From the NCBI GenBank assembly GCA_016342585.1, contig JAEINK010000004.1, positions 95,779-159,778 of the forward strand: a stretch of DNA of 64,000 nucleotides. Direction: 5' to 3'. Of this stretch, positions 39,496 through 49,622 are shown in pieces. Below the pieces are notes generated by a model. That model was not told the DNA's origin, made no database searches, and saw only the letters and a program-made list of their open reading frames with translations. Numbering within the stretch: position 1 is the first letter of the stretch; every line of letters begins with the position of its first letter. This stretch comes from Spirochaetales bacterium. GTDB taxonomy: Bacteria > Spirochaetota > Spirochaetia > UBA9216. The position numbers and the translations under genes were made by a program.

Positions 39496-40521
39496 ATGAA
39501 AATACCAGTTCCCCGGTCAGGCGGCCTCATACTTTCCTATAAATGTACAGCCGAATGCCGTCATTGTATGTACGGCTGCTCTCCAAAGTGGAGTGCCGAC
39601 TGGATTTCCGATAAGAATCTGGATAAGACTTTAAAACAGCTCTCCAGGACTATTACCCCGGCACCGGAAGGTCCGGCTTCCATGAGTTTAAGCCGCGGCC
39701 TCCATTTTTCCGGCGGTGAACCGTTTATGAACTTCGATCTTCTCTGTCTGGCCGTGGAAAACGGGGCTGAATACGGGATTCCATCCATGTTTGTGGAGAC
39801 AAACTGTTTTTGGGCTACGGATGATGATATAGCTCTAGAGAAATTAAAAATCCTGAAGGAAAAGGGTCTGATGGGGATTATGATCTCGGTGAACCCTTTT
39901 TACCTTGAGTATATACCCTTCGAAAGAACCGAGAGGGCCATAAGATTGAGCCTTGAGGTTTTCGGCAGGAATACCATGGTGTATCAGATGGATTACTATA
40001 GAAGGTTTAAGGATTTTGGTTTTTCCGGAAAGGTTGCCCTGGAGGATTATTTTAAGTATGAGGATAAACACTCCATATTTTCAAATGTTGAGTTTTTCCT
40101 TTCCGGTCGGTCACCCTATAGTGTCGATGCCATCGCATCAGATCTCTTTCCATCTTATCCTGCGGGAACATTTTTTAATTCGCCATGCAGCCCATCTTTT
40201 ATAAGGCCCTGGCATAACCATTTCGATAATTACGGCAATTATATGCCCGGTTATTGCGGCGGTATCTCCTATGGGGATTGCCGGGAACTGGATTCGATCG
40301 TGGAAACAGAAGTCTCTCCTGAAGAATTTCCCGTACTGGATGCTCTCATGCGGGAGGAGATTGGAGAGGTTTATGTTATGGCAGGGGAACTTGGTTTTAA
40401 AGAGGCCGAAGCAGGTTATAGATCTAAATGCCATCTCTGTTTCGAGCTCCGCCGATATCTGATTGAGCATGGGGATTTCAGGGAGCTTGCGCCCCGTGAG
40501 TTTTATACACACTTTGGTTAA
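39496..40521 (+). CDS. Radical SAM protein with extra C-terminal cysteines
   Basis: LSYKCTAECRHCMYGCSPKW (CxxxCxxC), HFSGGEPFMN; C-terminal CGG, DC and SKCHLCFEL. Confidence 0.8.
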   Translation: MKIPVPRSGGLILSYKCTAECRHCMYGCSPKWSADWISDKNLDKTLKQLSRTITPAPEGPASMSLSRGLHFSGGEPFMNFDLLCLAVENGAEYGIPSMFVETNCFWATDDDIALEKLKILKEKGLMGIMISVNPFYLEYIPFERTERAIRLSLEVFGRNTMVYQMDYYRRFKDFGFSGKVALEDYFKYEDKHSIFSNVEFFLSGRSPYSVDAIASDLFPSYPAGTFFNSPCSPSFIRPWHNHFDNYGNYMPGYCGGISYGDCRELDSIVETEVSPEEFPVLDALMREEIGEVYVMAGELGFKEAEAGYRSKCHLCFELRRYLIEHGDFRELAPREFYTHFG

Positions 40522-41543
40522 TTAAGCTTTTTCCACATATTCATATACTTAATCTTGAGAGCAGATTTCTCTTCCGGGGCCAGGAAGCAGTTTTCTATAG
40601 CCGTCAGGTTGAATCTTAGATAATCTTCCTTCCCGAATCCGAAGGCCTGGCTTATCCTCAGGTACTCATCGGTCAGGCTTGTGCTGAACATGGGGGGATC
40701 ATCCGAGTTAATTGTAACTTTCAGCCCGGCAGCTACCAACTTTGGTAGAACATGTTCCGAAAGGGAGGGGTAGACTTTCAGGCAGATGTTTGAGCTGGGG
40801 CATACTTCCAGGCATATATTGTTATCGATTAGATATTTGATTAACTCCGGGTCTTCCCAGGAGCGGACTCCATGACCGAGTCTTTCTGCCTTTAGGATTT
40901 CTAGTGCCCCCCGAATACTTGCAGGGCCAGCCATTTCTCCCGCATGGGGGATAGAGTGATACCGGCTTTCAATGATTTTTTGAAAGGCTGCCTTATGCCG
41001 TTCCGGCGGGTAGCCTTCTTCCTGTCCCCCCAGCCCTAGGGCCACAATGGAGGAGTCCTGATTTTCAAGAAGCCAGTTGGCGGTGATCTCTCCTGCTTCA
41101 GAAGGTTCTGTTCTGTTAATATCCATTATAAAACGGCAATCGATGCCCAGTTCCGACAATCCCCAGATTCTTGCCCTCTCAAGGGCCGCTAATTGAGCGG
41201 AAAAGGAGATTCCCTTTTGTATATAGTGGGTATGGGGGGTGAAGGTGAACTCCGTATAGATTATATTCTGCTTCTTCTGATTTTTCAGGAACTCCCTGCC
41301 TATCAATTCGAGATCTGCGGCTGTCTGTATACACTCGGAAATCTTCAGATAAACATCGATAAAATTATCAAAATCGGTAAAGGTGTACCACTCGCAGATT
41401 TCCGCAAGGGTGGATACCGGTAGGGGAATATTATTCTTCTCTGCCAGTTTGAGCAGTGTTTCCGGATTAACAGACCCTTCCAAATGTACATGGAGTTCAA
41501 TTTTAGGCATTTTGTGTATAGTATGTGTCAGTTCCCTGTTCAT
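40518..41543 (-). CDS. add: Adenosine deaminase family protein
   Basis: KIELHVHLEGSV; SIPHAGEMAGPASI; LGHGVRSWEDPELI; TINSDDPPMF. Confidence 0.9.
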   Translation of the reverse strand: MNRELTHTIHKMPKIELHVHLEGSVNPETLLKLAEKNNIPLPVSTLAEICEWYTFTDFDNFIDVYLKISECIQTAADLELIGREFLKNQKKQNIIYTEFTFTPHTHYIQKGISFSAQLAALERARIWGLSELGIDCRFIMDINRTEPSEAGEITANWLLENQDSSIVALGLGGQEEGYPPERHKAAFQKIIESRYHSIPHAGEMAGPASIRGALEILKAERLGHGVRSWEDPELIKYLIDNNICLEVCPSSNICLKVYPSLSEHVLPKLVAAGLKVTINSDDPPMFSTSLTDEYLRISQAFGFGKEDYLRFNLTAIENCFLAPEEKSALKIKYMNMWKKLN

Positions 41544-41589
41544 GATCGATTCCTTATTAATTTTAACCTTCTATTAAGCATAATAGAAA

Positions 41590-42435
41590 TTAAAAATGAT
41601 TCAAGGATGCATCGCCGGAATAGGAGAAGAGGTGTATTTTTGTATGTTCCGGTTTATCATACATGTCTTCTTCCTCCTCCTCTTTGGTGGGAGTGTGTGC
41701 TAAATGGAGGGTATAATCTGCATTTTCCGGAATGGCAATATCAATATTTCCGGAAGATGATTCGGCGAGGATAGTTCCACCGCTTTTTTGAACTTCCGCG
41801 GTAATATCTCCGGATGATGACTGTATCTCCAGGCTTCCATTAAATCTTATATTTTCGAGAGTCTGGTCTCCGGAACTTGTATTAACCCTCAAGTTGTATC
41901 CTGAAAAACCATTTACATATGCCGTTCCAGAGGTTGTATCTACGATCAATCGAGAAGCGGGATTTCCCTGGATATGAATATTGCCGGATGAGGTCGATAC
42001 AATTAAATCCGCCAGGCTTTTTTCCGGTATACCGAGGTTTAGAACAAGATCTTCATGAATCGAACCAGTGCCGGAAAAATTAACCCTGGGCAGCTCTATA
42101 TCCATCTTTCTATTATTGGAATTGAGAAGGATGAAGGGTTCGGAGATTTCCCAACTGGATGAAATCGATCCCGCATAAAGGAGGGTCATCTCATTCCCTG
42201 TAACAGGGACGATATTTACATCCTGGGAGGTAAAATCGATCTCAATCGTATCAATATTGGTAAGAACAATTTTTCTCTCTATATTTACATCATACGTAAG
42301 GAGTGAAGCCGGTGTACGAAGGTTCAGAATAAGGCAATCCGGTCCGGCAATTAGAATGAGTATTAATAAGCCCGCCAGGGAGCCTACCGCCAGGGTTAGA
42401 AGGATTTTTATAAGGGAGGATAATTTGAGTTTCAT
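41590..42435 (-). CDS. DUF4097-like beta-strand repeat protein
   Basis: N-terminal TM; repeated TSSGNIHIQG / TSSGTAYVNG / SSGDITAEV / SSGNIDIAI. Confidence 0.8.
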   Translation of the reverse strand: MKLKLSSLIKILLTLAVGSLAGLLILILIAGPDCLILNLRTPASLLTYDVNIERKIVLTNIDTIEIDFTSQDVNIVPVTGNEMTLLYAGSISSSWEISEPFILLNSNNRKMDIELPRVNFSGTGSIHEDLVLNLGIPEKSLADLIVSTSSGNIHIQGNPASRLIVDTTSGTAYVNGFSGYNLRVNTSSGDQTLENIRFNGSLEIQSSSGDITAEVQKSGGTILAESSSGNIDIAIPENADYTLHLAHTPTKEEEEEDMYDKPEHTKIHLFSYSGDASLNHF

Positions 42436-42893
42436 TTCGCATCCTCCGATTTTGTAATAATTCTGTAATTGAGCTTGATATATTCGATTGAATATTTAAA
42501 AAGGAGGCGGGAAAGTTTGTATAACCCGATTGCCATCAGATTTCCCGTGCTGAAAAGAAAGATTCCTGCAAAAACAGCGGCCAGGTGCATGGCGGGGGAG
42601 ATTAAAACCGGGAAAAAGCTGATAACAGGAATAAAGGGTTGAAAAATTCCCATAAGGAAGAAGGTTAGTCCGATTAGTACTACGCAAATGGATGTGACAG
42701 CCAAAATAACAATAGAGCCGGCAATTATCGCAACGGGACCGAGTATCAGTATAATATTAAAAATGGCCAGTGGGATTGTGACAAGCATTGCCCTGGCCAT
42801 ACCGCCCATGCCGGTATCGACTTCCGGGCTGTCAGAGTCAGGGACCGATTGAGTCAAGTTCTTCTTCAACTTCTTCCCATTTTTTTCCAGCAT
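42432..42893 (-). CDS. DUF1700-like membrane protein, short N-terminus
   Basis: Hydrophobic segments similar to the DUF1700 membrane part; overlaps the ABC-F end, so the start may be 42809. Confidence 0.5.
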   Translation of the reverse strand: MLEKNGKKLKKNLTQSVPDSDSPEVDTGMGGMARAMLVTIPLAIFNIILILGPVAIIAGSIVILAVTSICVVLIGLTFFLMGIFQPFIPVISFFPVLISPAMHLAAVFAGIFLFSTGNLMAIGLYKLSRLLFKYSIEYIKLNYRIITKSEDAK

Positions 42894-44781
42894 CTTCCTG
42901 CTTCCTTATAATTTCTTCAATCCTATTCTGAACCTCACGGGATTTTTCTCCGTCCGAGTATACTGATGGATCAGACAATTGATTCTCCAGGTTTTTCTTT
43001 TCGTCATCAAGTTCCTCAATCTCTGAGAGCAGTGATTGGGACTCCCTTTCCAGTTTACGGAGTTTACTTTTTAGCTGTTTTTCCTCTTCTCTTGCCTTTT
43101 TACCCTGGTTTTTATCCAGGCTGGCGGTTTGGCCGCTGAAATTGGCTGCCTCTTGTTCTGCTTCTCTCGATTCTTCTCCAATTTTCCACTGGTAATATTC
43201 ATAATCCCCGTGAAAAATCCTGGGACCACTGGTATTCATTTCCAGCACCTTGGTTGCCACATTTTCAATGAAATATCTGTCGTGGGAGACGAAAACCAGG
43301 GTCCCTTCATAGGATTTCAGGGCATTCAGAAGAACATTTTTTGAGTTCATATCAAGATGGTTTGTGGGTTCATCCAATACAAGCAGGTTAACAGGGTAGA
43401 GGAGCAGTTTCAGAAGGGCGAGTCTGCTTTTCTCTCCTCCGCTTAAAACGGATACAGATTTATATATGTCGTCCCCTCGAAAGAGGAAGGCGCCTAGAAG
43501 ATTTCGCAGATCCGGGATGAGGTGAGTTGGTGCAGATAATTCCATCTCCTCGAGTACAGAGAGCTCTCCCTTTATAGTAGATTCAATATCCTGTGAGAAG
43601 TATCCGATTTTTACATCGGCTCCCGGTTTTATGACTCCATCAAAATCTTTATCCACCTCTGCAATGAGACGCATGAGGGTCGATTTTCCGGCTCCATTTT
43701 TTCCAGCTATAAGGAGTTTCTCTTCCTTTTCAATGATGAGGTCAAGATCTTTAAAAACGTTGAAATCGCCATAGGATTTCCCCACTTTTTCTATGGTAAG
43801 AACCTGCTTTCCTGACCTTGGTGGTTTGGGAAAAGAGAAGTGGATCTTTTTCATACTCTCGGGGATCTCTATCCGTGGGAGTTTCTCCAGGTATTTCACC
43901 CGACTCTGAACCTGAGTAGCCTTGGAGGCATTTGATCGGAATTTATTGATAAAATACTCTATCCGGCTGATCTCTTCCTGTTGCTGCTCGAACTTTTTAA
44001 GAAGTTCCTGTAATTCCAGTTCTCTTTTTACCAGATACCCCGAATAATTACCTTTGAATACATGCAGGTCCCCGTTAAAAAGTTCAGCAACCTCGTTTAC
44101 CGTCACATCCAGAAAGTATCGGTCGTGAGAGACCATTAAGAGGCCCCCGGAGAATCCCTGGAGAAAACCTTCAAGCCAGTCCCTGGCCTCGATATCGAGG
44201 TAGTTCGTCGGTTCATCAAGGAGAAGTATATCCGGTTTTTCAAGAAGGACCTTGGCCAGTGCAATTCTCATCTGCCACCCACCGGAGAACTCTTCACAGT
44301 GCTTTTGAAAATCTTCCCTGCTGAATCCCAAACCCTGCAGGACAACCTCAAGACTTTCTCTTCGGCTGTAATATCCACTTTCAATAATCTTTTCAGAGAG
44401 GTCGTGGTGTTCCTCTACCAGAGATTCCGTTGCCGGATCATCCTCATCGGTTTCCGAAAGCAGGTGTTCGATGCTCTCTTTTCTTTTTATATCGGGTAAA
44501 AGGAAATCCCAGGCCTTCTCCGTCTCCTCTACCAGGGGGATTCCCTGGTGCACCAGCCCGGATTGGGGGAGGTAGGAGACCCTGCATCCCCTGGATTTGG
44601 AGACTCTCCCGGAATCGGCTTTTGATAGGCCGGCGATTATCTTCATAAGGGTAGATTTTCCGGTACCATTTCCCCCCGTAAGGGCGGCTTTTTTACCGGA
44701 AGCAAGGGAGTATCCTATACCTTTAAGAAGTTCTCTATCACCAAATGCGAGTTGTATTTCAGATATCTGTACAGAACCCAT
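42838..44781 (-). CDS. ABC-F family ATPase
   Basis: Two ABC modules (GGNGTGKSTLMK, AGKNGAGKSTLMR), LLLDEPTNYLDIEAR linker, coiled-coil C-term. Confidence 0.93.
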   Translation of the reverse strand: MGSVQISEIQLAFGDRELLKGIGYSLASGKKAALTGGNGTGKSTLMKIIAGLSKADSGRVSKSRGCRVSYLPQSGLVHQGIPLVEETEKAWDFLLPDIKRKESIEHLLSETDEDDPATESLVEEHHDLSEKIIESGYYSRRESLEVVLQGLGFSREDFQKHCEEFSGGWQMRIALAKVLLEKPDILLLDEPTNYLDIEARDWLEGFLQGFSGGLLMVSHDRYFLDVTVNEVAELFNGDLHVFKGNYSGYLVKRELELQELLKKFEQQQEEISRIEYFINKFRSNASKATQVQSRVKYLEKLPRIEIPESMKKIHFSFPKPPRSGKQVLTIEKVGKSYGDFNVFKDLDLIIEKEEKLLIAGKNGAGKSTLMRLIAEVDKDFDGVIKPGADVKIGYFSQDIESTIKGELSVLEEMELSAPTHLIPDLRNLLGAFLFRGDDIYKSVSVLSGGEKSRLALLKLLLYPVNLLVLDEPTNHLDMNSKNVLLNALKSYEGTLVFVSHDRYFIENVATKVLEMNTSGPRIFHGDYEYYQWKIGEESREAEQEAANFSGQTASLDKNQGKKAREEEKQLKSKLRKLERESQSLLSEIEELDDEKKNLENQLSDPSVYSDGEKSREVQNRIEEIIRKQEDAGKKWEEVEEELDSIGP

Positions 44782-44792
44782 CGTTATTTTCT

Positions 44793-46106
44793 TTACTCTT
44801 CCATTACTCTCTCTCTGGGAGAATCCGCAGAGAAATACATGATAATTGGTGAAGGGTTTTCCCTCTCTACGATTCCTTCTTCGATGTCCTTCAGGGGGAT
44901 ATGGGTCAGTTTCAGGCCTGCATCGAGCCTGTTGTAGAAAAAGTTCACTGTGCTTGCGCTGGAAGGAGGCGTGAAATTCAAGGTTATAACCCCATCATAC
45001 TTCTCTTTGATATCACTGGCCGGGTAGTAGATGATCTCGGCGCTGCCTCGTCCATCCAGTCCCCTGGGGATTATATCGGGAACGAGTCTGCCATAATCTT
45101 CCCATATAAAATTATTAATACCTTCGAAGGCTATTGTTCCATAGGCACTGCTCTCTGCCGGTCCCATGTAGTAGAGATCCTGGAAAAGGGCTTCCTGTCT
45201 CTGTTTTTCGGTCTCTATGATTCCGGCCATACCATCGATCACAACATAGAGCTGATCAACACTGGCACCTTTGTTGTCGTAATGAACAACAAGCCTGTTC
45301 GGATTTATCACTTTAACATCCATGCCGCTCTCCCCGAAGAGGAAGCGACCCGGTTCACCTTCCAGGATTTCATCGAATTCGAAGACAAATGTATCTTCCT
45401 CGGTTACAACCGTGATGGTTTTTTCTTCCAGGTTCGGAAAAGTTCCAATCGCAGGATTGAAGCTCTCCAGGTTAATCCTTTTTTCAAGAACCATCTCCCT
45501 GAACTCAACGGGCCGGAAGGGTTTTGCAAGAAAATCGGCAATAAGGGGGTCAATTTTAAGGGTATCTTTGCGAGCGAGTCTCTCTTCCATATCGAAAATC
45601 TCAAGGTTTGCCCCAAAACAGTAGCCGGAGATGCCGTCCTCGGTAAGTACCCTGTACCAGTAATCTTCAGTGGATCCTATGGTTACCTTGGGTTCAATTT
45701 TTGAGACAACTTTTACTATCTGTTCCTCTCTGAGCTTATAAATTCTCTCAGCCGTCGATGAGGTCTCTTTTCGAACTGCCTGACCATTTTTAAGGGATTC
45801 CCCATATATGCCAAGCAGAGGAGCATAATTATCGGTAAAGATCTGAGCCTCTTCCTCTTTGTTGAAGAGATCCATCCGCCATCGGGGAAGCTCAACAACG
45901 GGAGCACCTGACTCTGTAATTATATAGGTATCTCTGATATTTGATTCAGAATAAACCGGATATATATTTCCCTGGGTAAGCGATGTATCTTCATTCCACC
46001 AGAGCAGTACGCCATATCCGACAGGTTTCTCACTGCAACCAGTGAGAATAATGAGGGTTAGTAAAACAAAGAGTTGCAATTTAAACTTAAAATTGATTTT
46101 CATCAA
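44793..46106 (-). CDS. Putative lipoprotein with SH3-like region
   Basis: LTLIILTGCSEKP lipobox; YWYRVLTEDGISGYCFGANLEIF SH3-type motif. Confidence 0.65.
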   Translation of the reverse strand: MMKINFKFKLQLFVLLTLIILTGCSEKPVGYGVLLWWNEDTSLTQGNIYPVYSESNIRDTYIITESGAPVVELPRWRMDLFNKEEEAQIFTDNYAPLLGIYGESLKNGQAVRKETSSTAERIYKLREEQIVKVVSKIEPKVTIGSTEDYWYRVLTEDGISGYCFGANLEIFDMEERLARKDTLKIDPLIADFLAKPFRPVEFREMVLEKRINLESFNPAIGTFPNLEEKTITVVTEEDTFVFEFDEILEGEPGRFLFGESGMDVKVINPNRLVVHYDNKGASVDQLYVVIDGMAGIIETEKQRQEALFQDLYYMGPAESSAYGTIAFEGINNFIWEDYGRLVPDIIPRGLDGRGSAEIIYYPASDIKEKYDGVITLNFTPPSSASTVNFFYNRLDAGLKLTHIPLKDIEEGIVERENPSPIIMYFSADSPRERVMEE

Positions 46107-46176
46107 ATCCTCCGTGTGGTTATTTTGACCATATTAGAGGCTTAAGTCAATGGATAATTGCTTGAAGAATAAGTGT

Positions 46177-47040
46177 TTAATGAATGATTACAATCCGGCC
46201 TTCAGAGAGGAGCCTATGGTTTTCTTCCAGGGACAGAAACCGTCTTATATCTTCCTCGGAAAGGATGATATCTGTGTGGTATTTGCCATAAAGCCCTCTG
46301 GCTGTTGTATAGAAAGGGTAGTCTCCAATGCGCTCAGCATAAGCTGATAAATCAGTATCTTTAATATAGGCTGCGATTCCCCTGCTTTTAAGGAATTCCG
46401 GTTTCATATTTACACTGCCGAATATTTCCCATCCCCCCTCATTGAAAATTCGAGGGAAGAAACAGGGGGTTATTTTTTCGGTCCTTGTCATCCCCTGTAG
46501 ATCCCTTTCGCCATAAACCGGCAGGGAATCTGCCGCATATATGACAATCCCAGTGAAGGGGGCGGAGGGTTCATAGGTCATGAAACTGTGAAGTGGTGTC
46601 GGATCCGCTGAGGTAACAAAGGGTTCCACCAGGAGGGGGCGAAGGGGAACCTGATACTCCATAATGAGGGCGGTTAAGCTTAAATTCATTCTTGTGGAGA
46701 TTAAATCCGCTTCATCGGCGAGTCTGTTTATGGTATGGATAAGATCCGGGTTCTGCTGAATGGCCTCTCCGAAGGTGTTGAAGGAATCCACGGTAAGGGG
46801 AAGTAAAGCCTCTCTCAGGTATCCAGGAAACTCCCTGTTGATGGATTGCAGTACCTGGTGTTTCACCAGGGGAAGGGGAGAATCCGAGTCTGGAAGGGTT
46901 GCGGTTACGGAGATCCTCAAAACCCCCGTTTCCCAGTCGATCTCGGTACTGCTTTCCACATTTTCAGTGAAGAGGGGGAGCGCCTGGAAGATTAGCAGTA
47001 TAAAGAGAAAAAGTATAACCTTCCTATATTTCATCATCAT
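46177..47040 (-). CDS. Secreted hypothetical protein
   Basis: Signal-like MMKYRKVILFLFILLIFQALPLF; listed ATG at 47085 overlaps the upstream gene, so a start at 47034-47040 is preferred. Confidence 0.6.
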   Translation of the reverse strand: MMMKYRKVILFLFILLIFQALPLFTENVESSTEIDWETGVLRISVTATLPDSDSPLPLVKHQVLQSINREFPGYLREALLPLTVDSFNTFGEAIQQNPDLIHTINRLADEADLISTRMNLSLTALIMEYQVPLRPLLVEPFVTSADPTPLHSFMTYEPSAPFTGIVIYAADSLPVYGERDLQGMTRTEKITPCFFPRIFNEGGWEIFGSVNMKPEFLKSRGIAAYIKDTDLSAYAERIGDYPFYTTARGLYGKYHTDIILSEEDIRRFLSLEENHRLLSEGRIVIIH

Positions 47041-48406
47041 CCTCCAATTCCGGTACCTGAAGCCTTGTTCCACTCCTGAGAACACCGTTTAACTCAATTC
47101 CATTATTCATGGCAAGTTCTTCCGGTGAAACCCCATAGTCTCTGGAAATGGACCAGAGACTGTCCCCTGATTTGACAGTATAGACATCCGTATAGATCTT
47201 TGCACTTGCCTCTATGCCACTCCGGTAGGGCTCTGTCTCCCTGAAGGCCGGAATAATTACCTTTTGACCTATTCTAAGGGCGGATGGGTTTGCTTCCGGA
47301 TTATATTCAATAATCATATTCACCGGGATCCCGAAATGTTCTGCAAGACCATAGAAGGTGTCACCCGAGCCGATCTTGTGAATATAGAACCGGATCAGCC
47401 TTTCAGTACTGTTTTCGAGAACCTCTCTTATAGAATCGGAATACTCGGCCGGAACCTTCAGTTGATAATTTGATAAATCAGGAGGAGTTATACCATATCT
47501 CAATTCAGCGTTTCCTGTAATAAGTCTCTCCAGTGGAACATCTGATTTTGATGCCAGAATTCGCAGATCCACCGCCTGATTAAGTTCTATCCTCTCCCAC
47601 AGTATCGGAGGGTCCCAATCAAGGGGTAATCCAAATCTTCCGGGATAGGATAATATATGGGCAGCCGCCATAAATCTTGGAACATATTGTATTGTCTCTC
47701 TGGGCAGAAGGTTTTTTTCAGCCAGGAGCCAGAAATTATCTATCCCGCTTGAGGCTATGGTTCGCTGTACCCTGCCCAGGCCGCAGTTGTAGGCTGCCAG
47801 GGCGAGGTTCCAGTCCCCAAGCTGTGAATAGTTGTATTTCAGTTTTTTTATGGCCCCCTGGGTGGACTTAATAAAATCCCTTCTGTCATCCCGCCACTGA
47901 TCTACTGTCATCTCGTAGGGGCCGATGGAGTTCATCATGAATTGCCACAAACCGGCAGCCCCCGAGGAGGAGACCACGTGGGATCTGAAGGTTGATTCTA
48001 CGGCGGGAAGAAGGGCAAACTCCAGGGGGATATCATGTTCCTGCACCGTCTCTTTTATATAGGGTAGGAAATCGCGGCTTCTTTTCTGAATTCCCGTAAT
48101 CCACTCTTTATATTCGGGAGATGAAAAAAGGTTGATATAGTAATTCACCCTCTCGGCTCTCTCCGGTTCCAGGGTATGAACCATCATTCCTATGTGATTC
48201 TGCCTTGAGGGGAGGGGTTTGGAGAGTCCTTGCCCCATATCGGGAACAGCTACTATCGGTTCTTCCGGCCATCCCGCCCCTTTTTGGATGCGATAAAGAG
48301 AGGGATTCCGGGGGATCTCCTCCTCTGATGTTCCTTCGGCTAAAACTATTGAGTAGGCTCCCGGGGAGATGAAGAGGAGAAGGAAAAATATGCATCGGAA
48401 TTTCAT
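47024..48406 (-). CDS. MltD-like lytic transglycosylase with LysM repeats
   Basis: ALLPAVESTFRSHVVSSSGAAGLWQFM, ALAAYNCGLGRVQR; two LysM modules (HKIGSGDTFYGLAEHFGIP, YTVKSGDSLWSISRDYGVS). Confidence 0.93.
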   Translation of the reverse strand: MKFRCIFFLLLFISPGAYSIVLAEGTSEEEIPRNPSLYRIQKGAGWPEEPIVAVPDMGQGLSKPLPSRQNHIGMMVHTLEPERAERVNYYINLFSSPEYKEWITGIQKRSRDFLPYIKETVQEHDIPLEFALLPAVESTFRSHVVSSSGAAGLWQFMMNSIGPYEMTVDQWRDDRRDFIKSTQGAIKKLKYNYSQLGDWNLALAAYNCGLGRVQRTIASSGIDNFWLLAEKNLLPRETIQYVPRFMAAAHILSYPGRFGLPLDWDPPILWERIELNQAVDLRILASKSDVPLERLITGNAELRYGITPPDLSNYQLKVPAEYSDSIREVLENSTERLIRFYIHKIGSGDTFYGLAEHFGIPVNMIIEYNPEANPSALRIGQKVIIPAFRETEPYRSGIEASAKIYTDVYTVKSGDSLWSISRDYGVSPEELAMNNGIELNGVLRSGTRLQVPELEDDDEI

Positions 48407-48442
48407 GGTGATATTCAGCCCCATTTTTGTATTATCCTGAAA

Positions 48443-49570
48443 TCAGTTAGACCCGGAGAAGGGTTTCTCTCCAAAATAGATCCCAGACCATTGCCATTGT
48501 CCATTTATTTCAGGATCGGCAGGAAATGAGACTCGCGTGAAGTAAAAATACCAGGTTGGAATACGATAGGACCAGCCAAAGGTTTCAAGGTAGGCCTCCT
48601 GGCTATTGGAATCATCATCAAGATCTTTGCGGTAAGAAACCCTTCTGGCCATAAACCGACCAAGAGTAGAGAAAAAGTCATCCACTTCACGTTCTGTCAG
48701 GGGAGACTGCTGATCCCAGGATTGGGTGAAAAAGTTGACCTTAGCCCTGTATTGATTAAGTCTTCTTGTATTCTTGGCATAAACCGCATACTGAATACCC
48801 CTTTTCAGCTCTTCCAGGTTTTCACTGGTCCAGTCTTTCGGATGGTAATCGTAAAACGCTATTTTATCGGTAATCTCCTGATATGCTTCCGGTGCTCCCG
48901 GAATCACGGTTTCTGGAAATTCAAGATAGTTCTTATACGCCTGGATTGAAAGGTCCCACTCTCCCAGCTGTTCATAGGTTCTGGCAAGGTTATAGTAGGT
49001 TAATCCCTGGTTAATGCTCATTGATTTCCCTGAATCTGATGATTCACTGGAAAACCTGGCAAGGAGTTCCTGAAAATACTCTACCCTGGCAGCTGGTGTA
49101 TCCACAAGCTGGGTGAGATTTGTCAGGCAGATATAGTGAATGGATTTATCCCGCACAAGGAGATCGCTGTGATTCTTTAATATCTGTTCATAGTAGTGTA
49201 CCGCAAAGGGAAATGCCCCCTCCTCCAGGTAGGTATCGGCCACAATCAGGAGGTAATACCCGTTAAAAGGATCTTCGGGATGCTGTTCCACATGGGTGGT
49301 AAGGAGGAGGTTTAATTTATCACTCCTGTTATTGTTATGAAGGTGTTTAATAAGCTGTTGTATTAGAACAAAGGAGTGTTCATAATCCTCGGAAATTTCA
49401 AGATCCGTAAGGAAGGAGTACATCTCCTCTCTCTCTTCATTGTTGCCTACGAGGTAATAATCGAGTGGATCCCTTCCGACATACTCTTTAAGCCTGTCGG
49501 TGAATCCACAGGATGTTAATTCAATCAGTAGTCCTGCCGTCAGCAGGATGAAAATTGCTTTTTTCTTCAT
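48443..49570 (-). CDS. TPR-like putative lipoprotein
   Basis: AIFILLTAGLLIELTSCGF lipobox; TYYNLARTYEQLGEWDLSIQAYKNYLE. Confidence 0.7.
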   Translation of the reverse strand: MKKKAIFILLTAGLLIELTSCGFTDRLKEYVGRDPLDYYLVGNNEEREEMYSFLTDLEISEDYEHSFVLIQQLIKHLHNNNRSDKLNLLLTTHVEQHPEDPFNGYYLLIVADTYLEEGAFPFAVHYYEQILKNHSDLLVRDKSIHYICLTNLTQLVDTPAARVEYFQELLARFSSESSDSGKSMSINQGLTYYNLARTYEQLGEWDLSIQAYKNYLEFPETVIPGAPEAYQEITDKIAFYDYHPKDWTSENLEELKRGIQYAVYAKNTRRLNQYRAKVNFFTQSWDQQSPLTEREVDDFFSTLGRFMARRVSYRKDLDDDSNSQEAYLETFGWSYRIPTWYFYFTRVSFPADPEINGQWQWSGIYFGEKPFSGSN

Positions 49571-49622
49571 CGGAAGTGATAATATCATATTTTTCAGTCT
49601 CTGTTAAATATTTATACTCTAT

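Noticed and set aside
44901-45704. 267-aa plus-strand ORF
   Set aside because: Antisense to the SH3-like lipoprotein gene, which has a signal peptide and coherent domain pattern; no recognisable family in the shadow frame.
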